From assembly GCA_947650285.1 (NCBI GenBank), contig CANTFL010001223.1:124001-188000 (forward strand): 64,000 nt of DNA, written 5' to 3'. Shown here in pieces: positions 1 to 9,397 of this stretch. A program made the translations under genes and the position numbers. This DNA is from Hyaloperonospora brassicae (Eukaryota > Oomycota > Peronosporomycetes > Peronosporales > Peronosporaceae). The notes under the pieces were generated by a model, which was given only the letters and a program-made list of their open reading frames with translations, was not told the DNA's origin and searched no databases. How positions within the stretch are numbered: position 1 is the stretch's first letter; the number at the start of each line of letters is the position of its first letter.

Positions 1-408
1 AAACATGAATCGGCGAAGCAGTAGCGGGAAAAGCACACGATATGAGCGATAGATACGCAGTGCAAGAAGAGGGAGCGAGGTGGCGAAGGCAGTAGGTGCG
101 CCTCAGATTTTCGGTGATCGGCGCCGCTACTGCCTCGAAACTGCTGACCTGAAAGATCGATCACATCCACCGGACGCAACTTTCGTCTGGACCGTCAAGT
201 GCAACTCGCGAAAGAGAGACGTCTCAACAATTCATCTCATCAGTTATCTGTGTAATAATGTCAGGCAGTGGTCGCTTGTGTCACGTATGACAAGGCTTCC
301 GTTTTACATGAGACGTCATGCATGCGCGAAATATTCGCACCATCGACTGAAATGGCTACCTTTTTTGGTGGTGCGCGCATCTTCAAGCGTTCGTTCTGTT
401 CTTCTTCT

Positions 409-423
409 TCTTCTTCTTCTTCG
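409..423 (+). repeat. (CTT)n microsatellite
   Basis: About five to six CTT units in a row. In reverse it gives the poly-Glu runs seen in spurious minus-strand ORFs. Confidence 0.8.
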
Positions 424-1077
424 GACCATCTGTGCTCGTCACCCGTAAACACTATGGAAAAGTTCAAAATTCAAGTTTGCGCATCCCACGCACGCACTTG
501 GTCTGAGAAGCAGCCATCACTGTCGCTGCGTCCTGACATGAACTGCAGCTCAAACTCGCTCGTGTTGGGTGCTCTGCGTCGAAATGGAAAACCATAGCCG
601 AGAAAGAACCCGTCTCGACGCGAAGCTGTTGGTGTGACAGGGCGGACTGCGTTCTCCTCGCCGTCGTTTGCGCCCAACAGCACTGCTTTGTTGTACCTGC
701 CCAGCCGGTTTTATATGAGAAACGCACGAGGCAGAAACCAGATGCCACTAATGACTCAGCGTCCGACGCGTCCGTTCCCTTTTTTCGCATCGACTGGGCC
801 AGCCGTCCCGAGCGGTGCGAAAGGCACGACCGCAATCGTGTGCAAAACTCACGCCGAGCGTCGACGAAGCATTGAAGGCAGCAAAAGGGCTCTCAAAATA
901 TAAAAACACACACACGTGTGCGACGGAACGGGCAGGAGGAGTGTCTAGACCGCAAAGGGCTCCGTGTCCCACCGCTGCGGACACTGTGCCCACACTGCAA
1001 ATCGACACCTCGTCGGCAAGTTGCACCCACCCCCGCGAGAAAAGGCGGTCAAGCAATTGAGTCTCGACCGACATCAC

Positions 1078-1190
1078 CACCAGCAACAACAACAACAGAC
1101 AGCAGACAACAGCAACAAAAGACAATAGACAGCAGACAACAGCAACAGACAGCAGACAACAGACAACAACAACAGACAGCAGACAACACG
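1078..1190 (+). repeat. Imperfect CAACAG / ACAGCAG low-complexity tract
   Basis: The tract is built from CAACAG, CAGCAGACAA and AACAAC words repeated imperfectly. It accounts for the Gln- and Leu/Cys-rich ORFs on the two strands. It lies about 260 bp upstream of the RING gene start codon. Confidence 0.85.
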
Positions 1191-1373
1191 TCTGTCGATC
1201 GTCACCACCGCCTCGAAAACAACGTTCGAGAAAGGCCGCACATCCACATCCACACGCGGGTTTCTGACTCGCCTGTTGCGTGACGCCCACATCCGCATCC
1301 GACACAAACGCACGACACGCGTCGCTGCCATTGCACTGCGTGAAGGGCAAAAAGACGTCGCAATCCTCTCGAG

Positions 1374-1389
1374 CTCATCATTTCCAGCC
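1374..1389 (+). promoter_or_regulatory. Candidate oomycete initiator (Inr-like) of the RING gene
   Basis: CTCATCATTTCCAGCC resembles the oomycete initiator core (TCATTYYNCA-like) and sits about 60 bp upstream of the ATG at 1448, a normal distance for a short oomycete 5' UTR. The match is partial and was found by eye. Confidence 0.35.
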
Positions 1390-1447
1390 GTCGTCATCAC
1401 CGCCTGCGACCGCGCGAAAAGGGTCAGTTGCTACTGCTAGTGCCGAT

Positions 1448-2209
1448 ATGGACCTCGCGATCCGCGTCAACGTGCGCTACGCGGCCCCCGTCGACTCGCA
1501 ACTCAAAGACGCACTGCGCCTCTTCAAGAGCGCGCGGTGGGTCCACTCCATCATCCGGTACATCGTCCCGCAGCTCAACAGTGTGTCCCCCGCGGCGCTG
1601 CACGTGCTCCAGACGCTCAAGCGCAGTCCCGCCGTCGTGCGCCCGCCACCCGACGGCAGCGCCGCCGTCTGCGTCGTCTGCATGGAAACCCTCACGTCGC
1701 CCTGTGCGGAGCTGCCGCTGTGCCGCCACCAGTTCCACGCGCGCTGCATCGCGCCGTGGCTCAAGACCCACAGCTCGTGCCCCACGTGCCGCCAGCAGCT
1801 GCCCACGGACGCCTATGCGAGCTACAGCGTCTACGCGATCAACACGACTGTCGTTCTGCAGCAGTCGCAGTCGGCCCTGTCGCCCGCCGATCTGCTCGAG
1901 CTCTCGGCCAGCAATCAGGTGATTCGAGCCATTGTGAACGCGCGCGTGCGGCGCAATCCCATCGCCACGACGCGATCGGCGGCGGGAAGCAGTGTACCCA
2001 TTTTGCAGCCAGCAGCGCCAGTCATGAACGCGAGCGTAGTGGCGGACGGGGCGACTGCTCGTTTGCCCGACGGCGCAGAGGCCATGGGGCGCGTACCAGT
2101 GACGCGTCGAAACGCCTCTCGACGGCGTTTTCGAGACCCGGAAAACATGCGACGAGTGGACAAGCGGCGCCGACTGAGTGAGCTGTCCGACGACGTTTCG
2201 ACGTCGTGA
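1448..2209 (+). CDS. RING-H2 finger protein, probable E3 ubiquitin ligase
   Basis: Single-exon ORF of 253 codons. A C3H2C3 RING-H2 finger is complete: C75-x2-C78, C92-x-H94-x2-H97-x2-C100, C111-x2-C114, with the typical APWL segment before the last Cys pair. Such fingers bind an E2 enzyme and promote substrate ubiquitination. No transmembrane segment or signal peptide is seen, so it is probably a soluble protein. The C-terminus is basic (RRNASRRRFR, KRRRLS) and could be a nuclear localisation signal. The ATG at 1448 was preferred to a longer in-frame extension back to 1280 because that extension is low-complexity and has no upstream promoter, and because an Inr-like site lies at 1374. Substrate and pathway cannot be told. 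RING identification is secure; E3 activity is inferred from the family. Confidence 0.85.
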   Translation: MDLAIRVNVRYAAPVDSQLKDALRLFKSARWVHSIIRYIVPQLNSVSPAALHVLQTLKRSPAVVRPPPDGSAAVCVVCMETLTSPCAELPLCRHQFHARCIAPWLKTHSSCPTCRQQLPTDAYASYSVYAINTTVVLQQSQSALSPADLLELSASNQVIRAIVNARVRRNPIATTRSAAGSSVPILQPAAPVMNASVVADGATARLPDGAEAMGRVPVTRRNASRRRFRDPENMRRVDKRRRLSELSDDVSTS

Positions 2210-2256
2210 TCTGTGGTCGACCGCAAACCCAACGTGCGGTAGCCATAGTTCGTTGC

Positions 2257-2333
2257 TACGGCTACTGCTACGGCTACTGCTACGGCTACGGCTACTGGTA
2301 TTGCTATTGCTATTGCTACTGCTACTGCTGTGC
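2257..2333 (+). repeat. GGCTAC/TGCTAC/TTGCTA hexamer tandem repeat
   Basis: About twelve imperfect hexamer units lie just 3' of the RING gene stop codon. The tract generates spurious Tyr/Cys-rich and Ala/Val-rich ORFs in several frames. Its position places it in the probable 3' UTR. Confidence 0.85.
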
Positions 2334-2605
2334 CACGATCATCGACCATCGACAGTTGGCAGCGAGTACAGTCAGACTGTGGTACCGACTTGAACCCGGT
2401 GCTGGTTTGTCGCAGCGACACAGCCGAGTCGGACGTTTAGCCGGTGTGACACAAAACGCTTATTTAACGATAGAACACGAATCTGCATTCCCTCTCTCAC
2501 GTCTGTGGTGGACAACATACTGCTGACAGACAAATGTGTGCAACTGGCAGTGCGCTCGCCCCACGTCGCCAAAGAGGCCGTCCTGGCGGATAGCTACGGC
2601 CACTC

Positions 2606-5173
2606 TCATCGAGACAGCAACGCGGGCGTCAAAATCGACCGCTTCGACAACACGCGCATGAGCTCAAATAGATCGGCAGTTGACTCGACTTTCGCATCGG
2701 GCGGGTGCGCCACGAGCCAGTCGACAATGCGAATGAACGACGTGACGAGACTTGTGGTTGTAGCTGGCAGTCGACACGGGTGCTGTTGCTTGTCTTGGAA
2801 GTGACTCACGACGAACATCACGACGCAGACGACATGGAGCAGCATCACGTAGCGATCGTCCTCTCCTCGACTCTCTTCCGTGAGGTCCTCGTCAGCCATC
2901 AACCGCGAACCACTGGCACAGGCCACGGGCAACAGGAACGTCAGTGCACGGAACCACTCGAGCGCGTTGGGCAAACGTGATGTCTGCGATGCCTCTGTGC
3001 TTCCGTTCCCTCCCCGAATCAGAATGAGATTGATCAGAATGCCAAGGCACAGTGTCAACGTGGACACGTTGGCGAACTCAGTGTGTCCGTCGGCAATGGC
3101 AGCGCAGATTGTGCAGCAAAATTGCATCAGCCGACGCAACACATTGACGTCTTCCGACATGATCGACGCGCCATCCGGTAGCGCACTGAGTTGAAGTAGA
3201 CCTGGCAGCAAAAAGTGCAGCTGGTCGATGCTGCTATCCGTCTTGTGGATCACCGCAGCGCTTTGCATCATCTGAGACACAGCATCCACTTCGTCGTCCG
3301 AGTCGATCTCGTCGCCCGAATCAACTTTCTGGTCGCTGCCCGACTCAAGGTGCTGGCCGTCGTCTTCAGCGTCCCAGGCCAGCAATGGCTTGTAGCACAC
3401 CATGAACGGGACCAATTGCATCACCAAATCCACACTTGTGTCCGAATCCTCAGCGATCCACGCACTTACAACACGCACACTTGCGCAAATCACGGCATCC
3501 AGGTGGTAGACCGATTCTGCATGCGACTCACGCAACTCACGGTATCGGTGGGTCTGAACGTAATCGCGAGCCAGCGCCAGCAACTCCAGCACCACCACAA
3601 ACACCTGATTGAATGTGCTTTTCATCTCCAGCAAAATGTCGTACGGAAGCACAAGCTCACTGTCGTAGTTGGACACGAGACCGCTTATGATCATCTCGAC
3701 AACGCCATAACAAACGGGCAACGTGGCGAGCACGCGTTTCATCTCTTTCGTGCGTCTCTCGACTTCGTCGACGGACTCCACTTTCGGCTCATCCATTTGA
3801 ACCAACGAGGCCTCTACGTCGTCCAACATGAGTTTAATCTGCAGATGACCCGCAAGTACACCGTTCAGTCGGAGCTTTGTCAAGCAACAAACGTCAGAAC
3901 AACACGTACCTCAATCGACACAAGTTTCAGCAAAAACAGAATGAATTTGCCCCCGGACACGTCCTCAGGTGGAGCTTGACTGCGCAATGTCGTGCCTGGT
4001 AGCAACCATGCAGTCCCCGTGTGCCGCATGAGCTGAAAGATCAGTCGCAAGCACTCGTCGCGCTCCTGGTGTGGCCATTTCGCGCGCAAAAATAGTAGTA
4101 CACCAGTACGGATGTCAGAAAGACACTGGGAGCTGAGAAGCTCCACCGGTGCTTCGCCAGCCTCAACCAGCTCCATGTAGCCGATCAGGATCGATAGCAC
4201 TCGAATGGATGTGTCCCCGCGCACTCGAGAAAAGTTGGCGCATATGAACTCAAAGTCGTAGGTGTGAATACGTGTCCAGACCTCAGACTTTCTAGCCATC
4301 CTGCCAAAAGTGCCCCAGAGGTCCTTCAACAGTGCATTGACTTGCTCTTCTTGTTCCGCGTTGGCTTGCGCAGCGAGGTTGCGGCTCGAGTGTGATCGGC
4401 TCAGCTTTTTCATTGCACTAAAGAGACGTCCAAGCATACTTTCGTGCATCATGACCTGCACAAGAGCACATGAACGACTTGACATCAGACGCTGCGCAAG
4501 TACTGCGCTTCCAGTGTTTTGTTATATCGCCGCACCTGCTGACCCTTATCGGTCCGTCCCAGGCCTGTGAGAATGCGAACGCTGTCCAGCGAAGACTCGT
4601 ATGGCATTGAATGCAACATCAACTGATCCAGCAGAAATCTCACGAGCTTGGTCTGTGCGAATTCCGAAGCCACGCTCGGGTCCATGCACAAGCTGGCAGT
4701 GCATGCAGTACCACACGCAGAACAAGATCAGAACATTGTGGCAATAGCTGAATCTCAACCTGCCAAGCGTCATCAATCATCGTCGCGCCTCACCTTGCAA
4801 TCAGATTCAGGCCGAGGCTCTGGAAAGGCGAGAGCGTCTCGACGTCGTCAGGACCTGTGACACCAAAAGTGGTTAGTGTACCATCACAGCACTACTCTAT
4901 CAGCAGAATCGGTCCATGGGCAGCAGACGGACCTTTATGCTGCAACAGACGCAGGAAAAAGCTCACCCCAACAGTCGAGAGCACTTGTCGTCGAACTTGC
5001 TGGAGCTGCTCAGTAGGTAAGTCGTCGAGTTTCGTGACCATGAGCAAACCGGCAAACTTGTGCTCGTCAGTGTTTCCTTCAAGCATTCGCATGCACTGCG
5101 CGACCTTTTCCGCCGCCACTTCATCGTTGCTGGAGACTACGGGCGCGCTCGATGTCTCTCCTTGTGTAGCCAT
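2606..5173 (-). CDS. NCDN: Neurochondrin family protein (five exons)
   Basis: The product is a neurochondrin-like alpha-helical repeat protein of 745 residues, close to the animal protein (about 730). Proposed coding exons on the minus strand are 5173-4933, 4854-4794, 4692-4536, 4455-3910 and 3838-2606; all introns are GT-AG (69-101 bp) and the phases join without a stop. Family signatures are the N-terminal KFAGLLMVTKLDDL and VRRQVLSTVGVSFFLRLL, the segment GLNLIASLCMDPSVASEF spanning exons 2-3, and KFILFLLKLVSIEIKLMLDD across the exon 4/5 junction. The ATG at 5173 begins MATQGETSS and gives the usual N-terminal length. Neurochondrin is a neuronal signalling protein in animals; its role in protists is unknown, so no pathway is assigned. 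The stop lies about 400 bp from the convergent RING gene, and the start is about 155 bp from the CCDC25 stop. Splice sites were chosen by eye. Confidence 0.85.
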
Positions 5174-5328
5174 TTTCACTGCGACTGGCCACCGCAATAA
5201 GCGTTGACAGTCGACACGAAAGTGGTGTGACCACATCACATGGTAGAAAGTAAATTTGTCAATTGTTCAAACGATCAGCAGCAACGCGTTTTTTCGACTT
5301 TTCAGCAACAACGACAACAAAGTGTCCA

Positions 5329-6593
5329 TCACATAAAGTCCTCTTCATAGGCGTTGACGCTGCTGAGGTCCGCTGCGGCTTCAAGTTTGTTGTTCGAGTC
5401 AACATTGTCGCGGGACATCAGGCTCCTGGCGGTCCGAAACCAAGTGGTGGAAACGAAGTTAGACCGCTTGCCGTCTTCCTTTGTGCACGCTCTATTGCAA
5501 GCGCAAGTATCGTCAAACATTTACCAACGTACGAGTAGCTACGCGGCTCCTTCTGCGCCTTGTAATCCTGCTTTTCCTTACGAGTTGCCGCCTCCAAACG
5601 CAAGCGCTGCTTCTTGCGCTCCGCTTTATACAGCACTTCACGCTGTTGATGCTCCTCTGTGCAAAACCCATTGTTCAGTTCAGAAAACGACGCATCAAGC
5701 GCAATCGCTGCACAGCCATACGACGCACTTTCCAGATCAGGATACAACTCTTGCTTCGTCTTGTTGAGCCGCTTGACGATATCCGTGTTTTTCTCGGCGA
5801 CCTTGTAATGTCGGACCTGCCACGGATGCGTCAGCAACGTGCCCATGATGTAGGTGTAGATTGCTAGTAGCACTCACTCGCTCGGGATACTTGAAGCCCA
5901 CCTGGCCAATCTCCATGGATGTTGTCTTTTTCAGGTTTCTCCATTTTGTGTAGCACTATGGATCAAGTTAGTTACCAAACATATCGGCATAACATCCCCA
6001 AGCATACAGGATAGATGATCCATGCACTAGTACGTACGACGCTGACGCTTGTCTTCTTCCTTCCTTCAATCGAGTTGTCCTGCGTTATGTCAGTAAGGCA
6101 ATTCTCTCATTCGGCAGTATTTTGTGTCCTGTGTCCAACGCACTTTGACCAGCTGAGCACATTCCTCCAAGCACGTCGCTGATACTTCGTCCAATGTCGA
6201 TTGTCCCTGGCCCAATCGAGTAGAGGCAGTTAGCAGCGAGAGCAGATACATATACATATCCAAAGTTGACTGACCAGTGGAAGGCGAAGGTATACGTGTG
6301 CGGACGACAAGTCATCGACGTGGAACCTGTAAGAGATACATTGCACGTTGTCAGTCTGTCTACGACATGAAGAATAATACAAGACGTGTTCCTCTTCATA
6401 CGAGAATGCTGTCGGCAGACGTACCAAATGTCTTCGAGAAAACCATAGCGGACGAGGTCTTCGTTCTCAAACTTATCTTTGCCCATGTAAATGGTGTGGC
6501 CCTCTATACAGTAATTTGCCCCCGCTACGTCAGTGATATAGTTGAATAAAGGCGTTCACGTAACGCACCGGCCGACGTGAAGTAGACGACCAT
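5329..6593 (-). CDS. CCDC25: CCDC25 / Jlp2 family protein (NFACT-R domain), nine exons
   Basis: Proposed exons on the minus strand: 6593-6569, 6524-6425, 6326-6275, 6206-6144, 6079-6038, 5955-5878, 5816-5729, 5656-5533 and 5425-5329. They encode 222 residues, against about 208 in animals. Every junction is GT-AG, phases are consistent, and the reading matches the family throughout: the start [55 protein letters not shown], a basic coiled-coil, RSYSSLM and the acidic end AYEEDFM. The N-terminal part is the NFACT-R (DUF814-type) fold. The cytosolic role in protists is not defined. Odd points are a 25-nt first coding exon, a 42-nt internal exon and one 44-bp intron, all in a gene under 1.3 kb. 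It lies tandem to the neurochondrin gene and divergent from the EGF-like gene. Confidence 0.9.
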
Positions 6594-7049
6594 ATCGCTG
6601 GTACAGAAAAAGAAATGGCACTTGTCGCGCGGTCGCCTTGCGAAAAGAAGCCGTCTAAGTGGCTGAAAACGACCGCTTCTCTTTCACGATGTGACGCGCG
6701 ATATTTGTCGCCCTGGCTCTTTTTCCGTTACAAATGTGCTGGAGCTGATTCCAGGGCCGGGGAAAAGAGAGAGAGACACTCTTTCACGCAAATGCGCTGA
6801 CGAAGCAACTGCACCAGTGCTTGATGCCATACAAAAGTGACCTCGAGTGTCTCTTCGAAACTCGTCCGTTTTTGCACATTTCCACGACGCATCAGATCTC
6901 TCTCCCCCTCTTTTCAACCCAAGTGGATCGATCGCGCGTGGCTTGATTTTGCTGCTCTTGGTTTTAGTATGGCGCGAGAAGACGACGGTCCGAATTATCT
7001 CGACAGCCCCTGCCGCTTCACGTCGTCTGTTTCGCAGCGGGCAGCAGCA

Positions 7050-7066
7050 CATCATTTGCGCTTTTG
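7050..7066 (+). promoter_or_regulatory. Candidate Inr-like element upstream of the EGF-like gene
   Basis: CATCATTTGCGCTTTTG resembles the oomycete initiator and lies about 80 bp before the ATG at 7144, inside the roughly 550-bp region shared with the divergent CCDC25 gene. The match is partial. Confidence 0.3.
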
Positions 7067-7143
7067 CCCCCGAGCGCCGACTCCTCTTTTAACCTCAAAG
7101 CCTCGTCTGCCTACGTGAGCGAACGACAAAAAACGACAAGAGT

Positions 7144-8391
7144 ATGAAGTGTACCCACTCGGTAGCTGCTCTCGCTGCGGCTGTGGCGCTGGTCATGGCC
7201 GCAGACGACGACCCGCTGTACCTGTGCGACTCGGACGCGTACTGCGACAAGACGTTCCCCGGCACTGTGTGCATTCCCGTGAACAACTACGGCGACGTCG
7301 TGTCCAAGTGCACGCCCAACACGGCCAAGCGCCCCGCGTGTCGCGGCAGTCAGCCCGGTCTCTGTCCGTCGTTCCAGAGCGCCGACATTGGCTACCTCAA
7401 CGCGCACTGCGTGTTCGTGTCGGAGGAGTACTTGTCGCTCGGCGGCTCCGGCTCTGGCGCGGACGCGAGTCGCCGGCGCCTCGTGACTGTGGCCTCGAAC
7501 TCGTCCACTGTCAAAGTGGCGTCGAACGCGTCTGCGGAGGCGGCGGTCTCGAACAGCGCGTCGGTGGGCGACAGTGAACTCGCGTCCAACGCCTCTCGCG
7601 CCGAAGCCGCCGCGTCGGCCGCTGAAGACGTCGGAGACGACGACGACGCGACGGCCACTGCGAGCGCCAGTGACCTGTTTTCGGCCAAGATCGGCAAAGA
7701 GACTGTGAGCGGGCAGTTCATCTGCATTGACGTCTCGGACTGTCCAAACAAAGCCGCTGACCCCAGCACGTGTGAGCCTGTGGCCTGTCAAGCACCGACT
7801 TCGAAGGAGGTGTGCACCAATCACGGCACGTGCACGTACAAGAGCAAGAAGCGGATGACCAAGCGCACGTGCATGTGCTACGCTGGCTACGAGGGCGACA
7901 AGTGCGAGAAGGAGGTGTCGAACGCCTGTGACGTCGACTGTGGCTCGGGCGGGGACTGTGTGGACGGCGAGTGCGTCTGCAAGGACGGGTTCAACGGCGT
8001 CGAGCACGAGGGCAAGAAGGGCAAACCCAACCAGCGCTGCACCCGCTGCACGAACGACCTCGCGTGCCAGAACGGCAACACGTGCGACACGGAGACTGGC
8101 AAATGCATCTGTGGCCCGGGATTCACTGGCGACACTTGCGGTGCGACCGAAGACTCGTGCACGACGCGAACCGATTGCGGCATTGGGGCGTGCCAGGTGC
8201 TGGCCAACGGATCGTCGGCGTGTTTCTGTCCCACGTGCCAGCCCGCGTGCATGCTCTGCGACGTCGGAGTGAACGCCACGTTTGACTGCTCGACGTGTCC
8301 GACCGCCGCCTCTTCGTCCATGCAGTCTTCCAAGCTGCTCGTGTTCACTTCGGTGTTGGTCGCTATTATGCTCGCCAACTTGGTCATGTGA
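7144..8391 (+). CDS. Secreted EGF-like cysteine-rich protein, probably GPI-anchored
   Basis: Intronless ORF of 415 codons. Residues 1-20 form a signal peptide (MKCTHSVAALAAAVALVMAA, then acidic DDD). A Cys-containing N-domain (C28-C89) is followed by an Ala/Ser/Asp-rich linker (about 100-180) with sequons at N119, N128 and N149. Then come EGF-like modules: C224-C254 (CTNHGTC to GYEGDKC), C262-C279, and C302-C332 (ending in GPGFTGDTC), plus a last Cys-rich stretch to C385. The C-terminus is a small-residue stretch followed by a hydrophobic tail (SKLLVFTSVLVAIMLANLVM) with nothing basic after it, as in a GPI-attachment signal. The product should sit on the outer plasma membrane or wall; a role in adhesion or surface sensing is inference. 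Third positions are strongly GC-rich, which creates a long antisense shadow ORF. Confidence 0.85.
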   Translation: MKCTHSVAALAAAVALVMAADDDPLYLCDSDAYCDKTFPGTVCIPVNNYGDVVSKCTPNTAKRPACRGSQPGLCPSFQSADIGYLNAHCVFVSEEYLSLGGSGSGADASRRRLVTVASNSSTVKVASNASAEAAVSNSASVGDSELASNASRAEAAASAAEDVGDDDDATATASASDLFSAKIGKETVSGQFICIDVSDCPNKAADPSTCEPVACQAPTSKEVCTNHGTCTYKSKKRMTKRTCMCYAGYEGDKCEKEVSNACDVDCGSGGDCVDGECVCKDGFNGVEHEGKKGKPNQRCTRCTNDLACQNGNTCDTETGKCICGPGFTGDTCGATEDSCTTRTDCGIGACQVLANGSSACFCPTCQPACMLCDVGVNATFDCSTCPTAASSSMQSSKLLVFTSVLVAIMLANLVM

Positions 8392-9120
8392 GCGACGAGA
8401 CGCACTCAATTAGTAGTACCCGTGCAAAGCACCGGCTATCAGGCAACGAAACTGCACGCTGTTGCTTGTCCTAATCTCGTACCAAGGAGCGTTTTGCTTT
8501 TTGTAAAGTGTCTTTTTGGCCTCAAAAGACGGCTAAATGTTCGTGCACCTATTTTGTCAAAGTGGCCTCACTTGTATCGGGGTGAAGATGCAAATCAGTT
8601 TTGGAGGGGCGTCTGCCACCTCACCAACTCTCCAGCAGCCATTTTTCATCCACAACTACTGGCAACGAGCCTGTTGACGCAGTCTGTCTGTGGTGATCCA
8701 CTGCTGGCAACTGGAAATTCCTGCAGCACGTATAATGTCTTGTAGCTATGTCGCACGCCGACCAAAAGTCGATCTTTGTAAGTTAAATTCGCACTATCAA
8801 GGGATGTGACGCCAGCAACAAGCTTTGTGACCAATGACAGACAGGAGGTATTGGCACCATCCTCATATTTTCTCTCCTTATAGTAGAAGTAAAACGTGCG
8901 AATGCAATCTTGAAAGCGCTTTATCTCAATTAGAATTCGACAAAACACAAACGATGAATTTAGGTAGTGCAAAAAAGTAATATGGATGTTTCGTTGACGC
9001 AGCGCCGCAGCCACATCGGATGCATACATGCACCAATTGATTTGGAGTTCAAAATAATACACCTCGAAGATAAAAAGCAAGCAAAAGGAGCGAAATCAAT
9101 AAAAGTACGCACACTAACAA
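8392..9120. other. Intergenic region, nothing recognised
   Basis: The sequence becomes AT-rich toward 9120. A 144-codon minus-strand ORF (8646-9080) has no domain, biased composition and no promoter-like start. The region ends at the TA target site of the pogo-type element. Confidence 0.5.
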
Positions 9121-9122
9121 TA

Positions 9123-9145
9123 CAGTCTTCCCTCTGCTAAGTTAT
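9123..9145 (+). repeat. Left terminal inverted repeat of the pogo-type element
   Basis: Exact reverse complement of 11411-11433, preceded by TA at 9121-9122. Confidence 0.97.
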
Positions 9146-9150
9146 AGACT

Positions 9151-9200
9151 TGGTGGAAGGCAAATCTTATAACATAGCAGAGGTTATTCCATAGCAGAGA
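9151..9200 (+). repeat. Left subterminal direct repeat of the pogo-type element
   Basis: This 50-bp segment recurs in the same orientation at 11361-11410 with about 37 of 50 identities, sharing the core GAGGTTATTCC. Direct rather than inverted orientation means the two transposon ends are not simple mirror images. It may be a transposase-binding site. Confidence 0.75.
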
Positions 9201-9397
9201 TATGCTGCGGAAAAAACATTAATTTAATTAATTAAAGAATCAAAAACGCAACAAACCTCCAGGCTTCCAAAACCTGTCTGGCACGTGTCACGTGCCCTTT
9301 GACGATTTTGTGATTTTGGTTGCCCTACCAGTCTCTGGTGATTTTGCTATCTCTGGTTAAGAAGTTCCACCAACTGTACCTTGCTCACTCACAACAG

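Larger units (their letters stand above)
1..1373. other. Region with no supportable gene upstream of the RING gene
   Basis: Several ORFs of 60-200 codons overlap here on both strands, but they are built on simple repeats or run antisense to one another, and none shows a recognisable domain. The stretch holds a CTT microsatellite near 409-423 and a long CAACAG/ACAGCAG-type low-complexity tract at 1078-1190. It probably contains the promoter and 5' UTR of the RING-H2 gene that starts at 1448. Confidence 0.5.

Noticed and set aside
464..1400. Several ORFs on both strands upstream of the RING gene
   Set aside because: They overlap each other, depend on simple repeats, and lack domains and plausible starts.
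1915..2421. 168-codon minus-strand ORF with an Ala/Val/Ile repeat
   Set aside because: Translation of the hexamer repeat 3' of the RING gene in another frame; no real protein features.
7111..8409. 432-codon minus-strand ORF covering the EGF-like gene
   Set aside because: It is a shadow created by GC-rich third positions of the plus-strand gene. It has no domain, and the plus-strand ORF has a signal peptide, EGF motifs and a GPI-type tail.
8646..9080. 144-codon minus-strand ORF
   Set aside because: AT-rich, no domain or conserved motif, no promoter-like sequence. Kept out of the feature list for lack of support.
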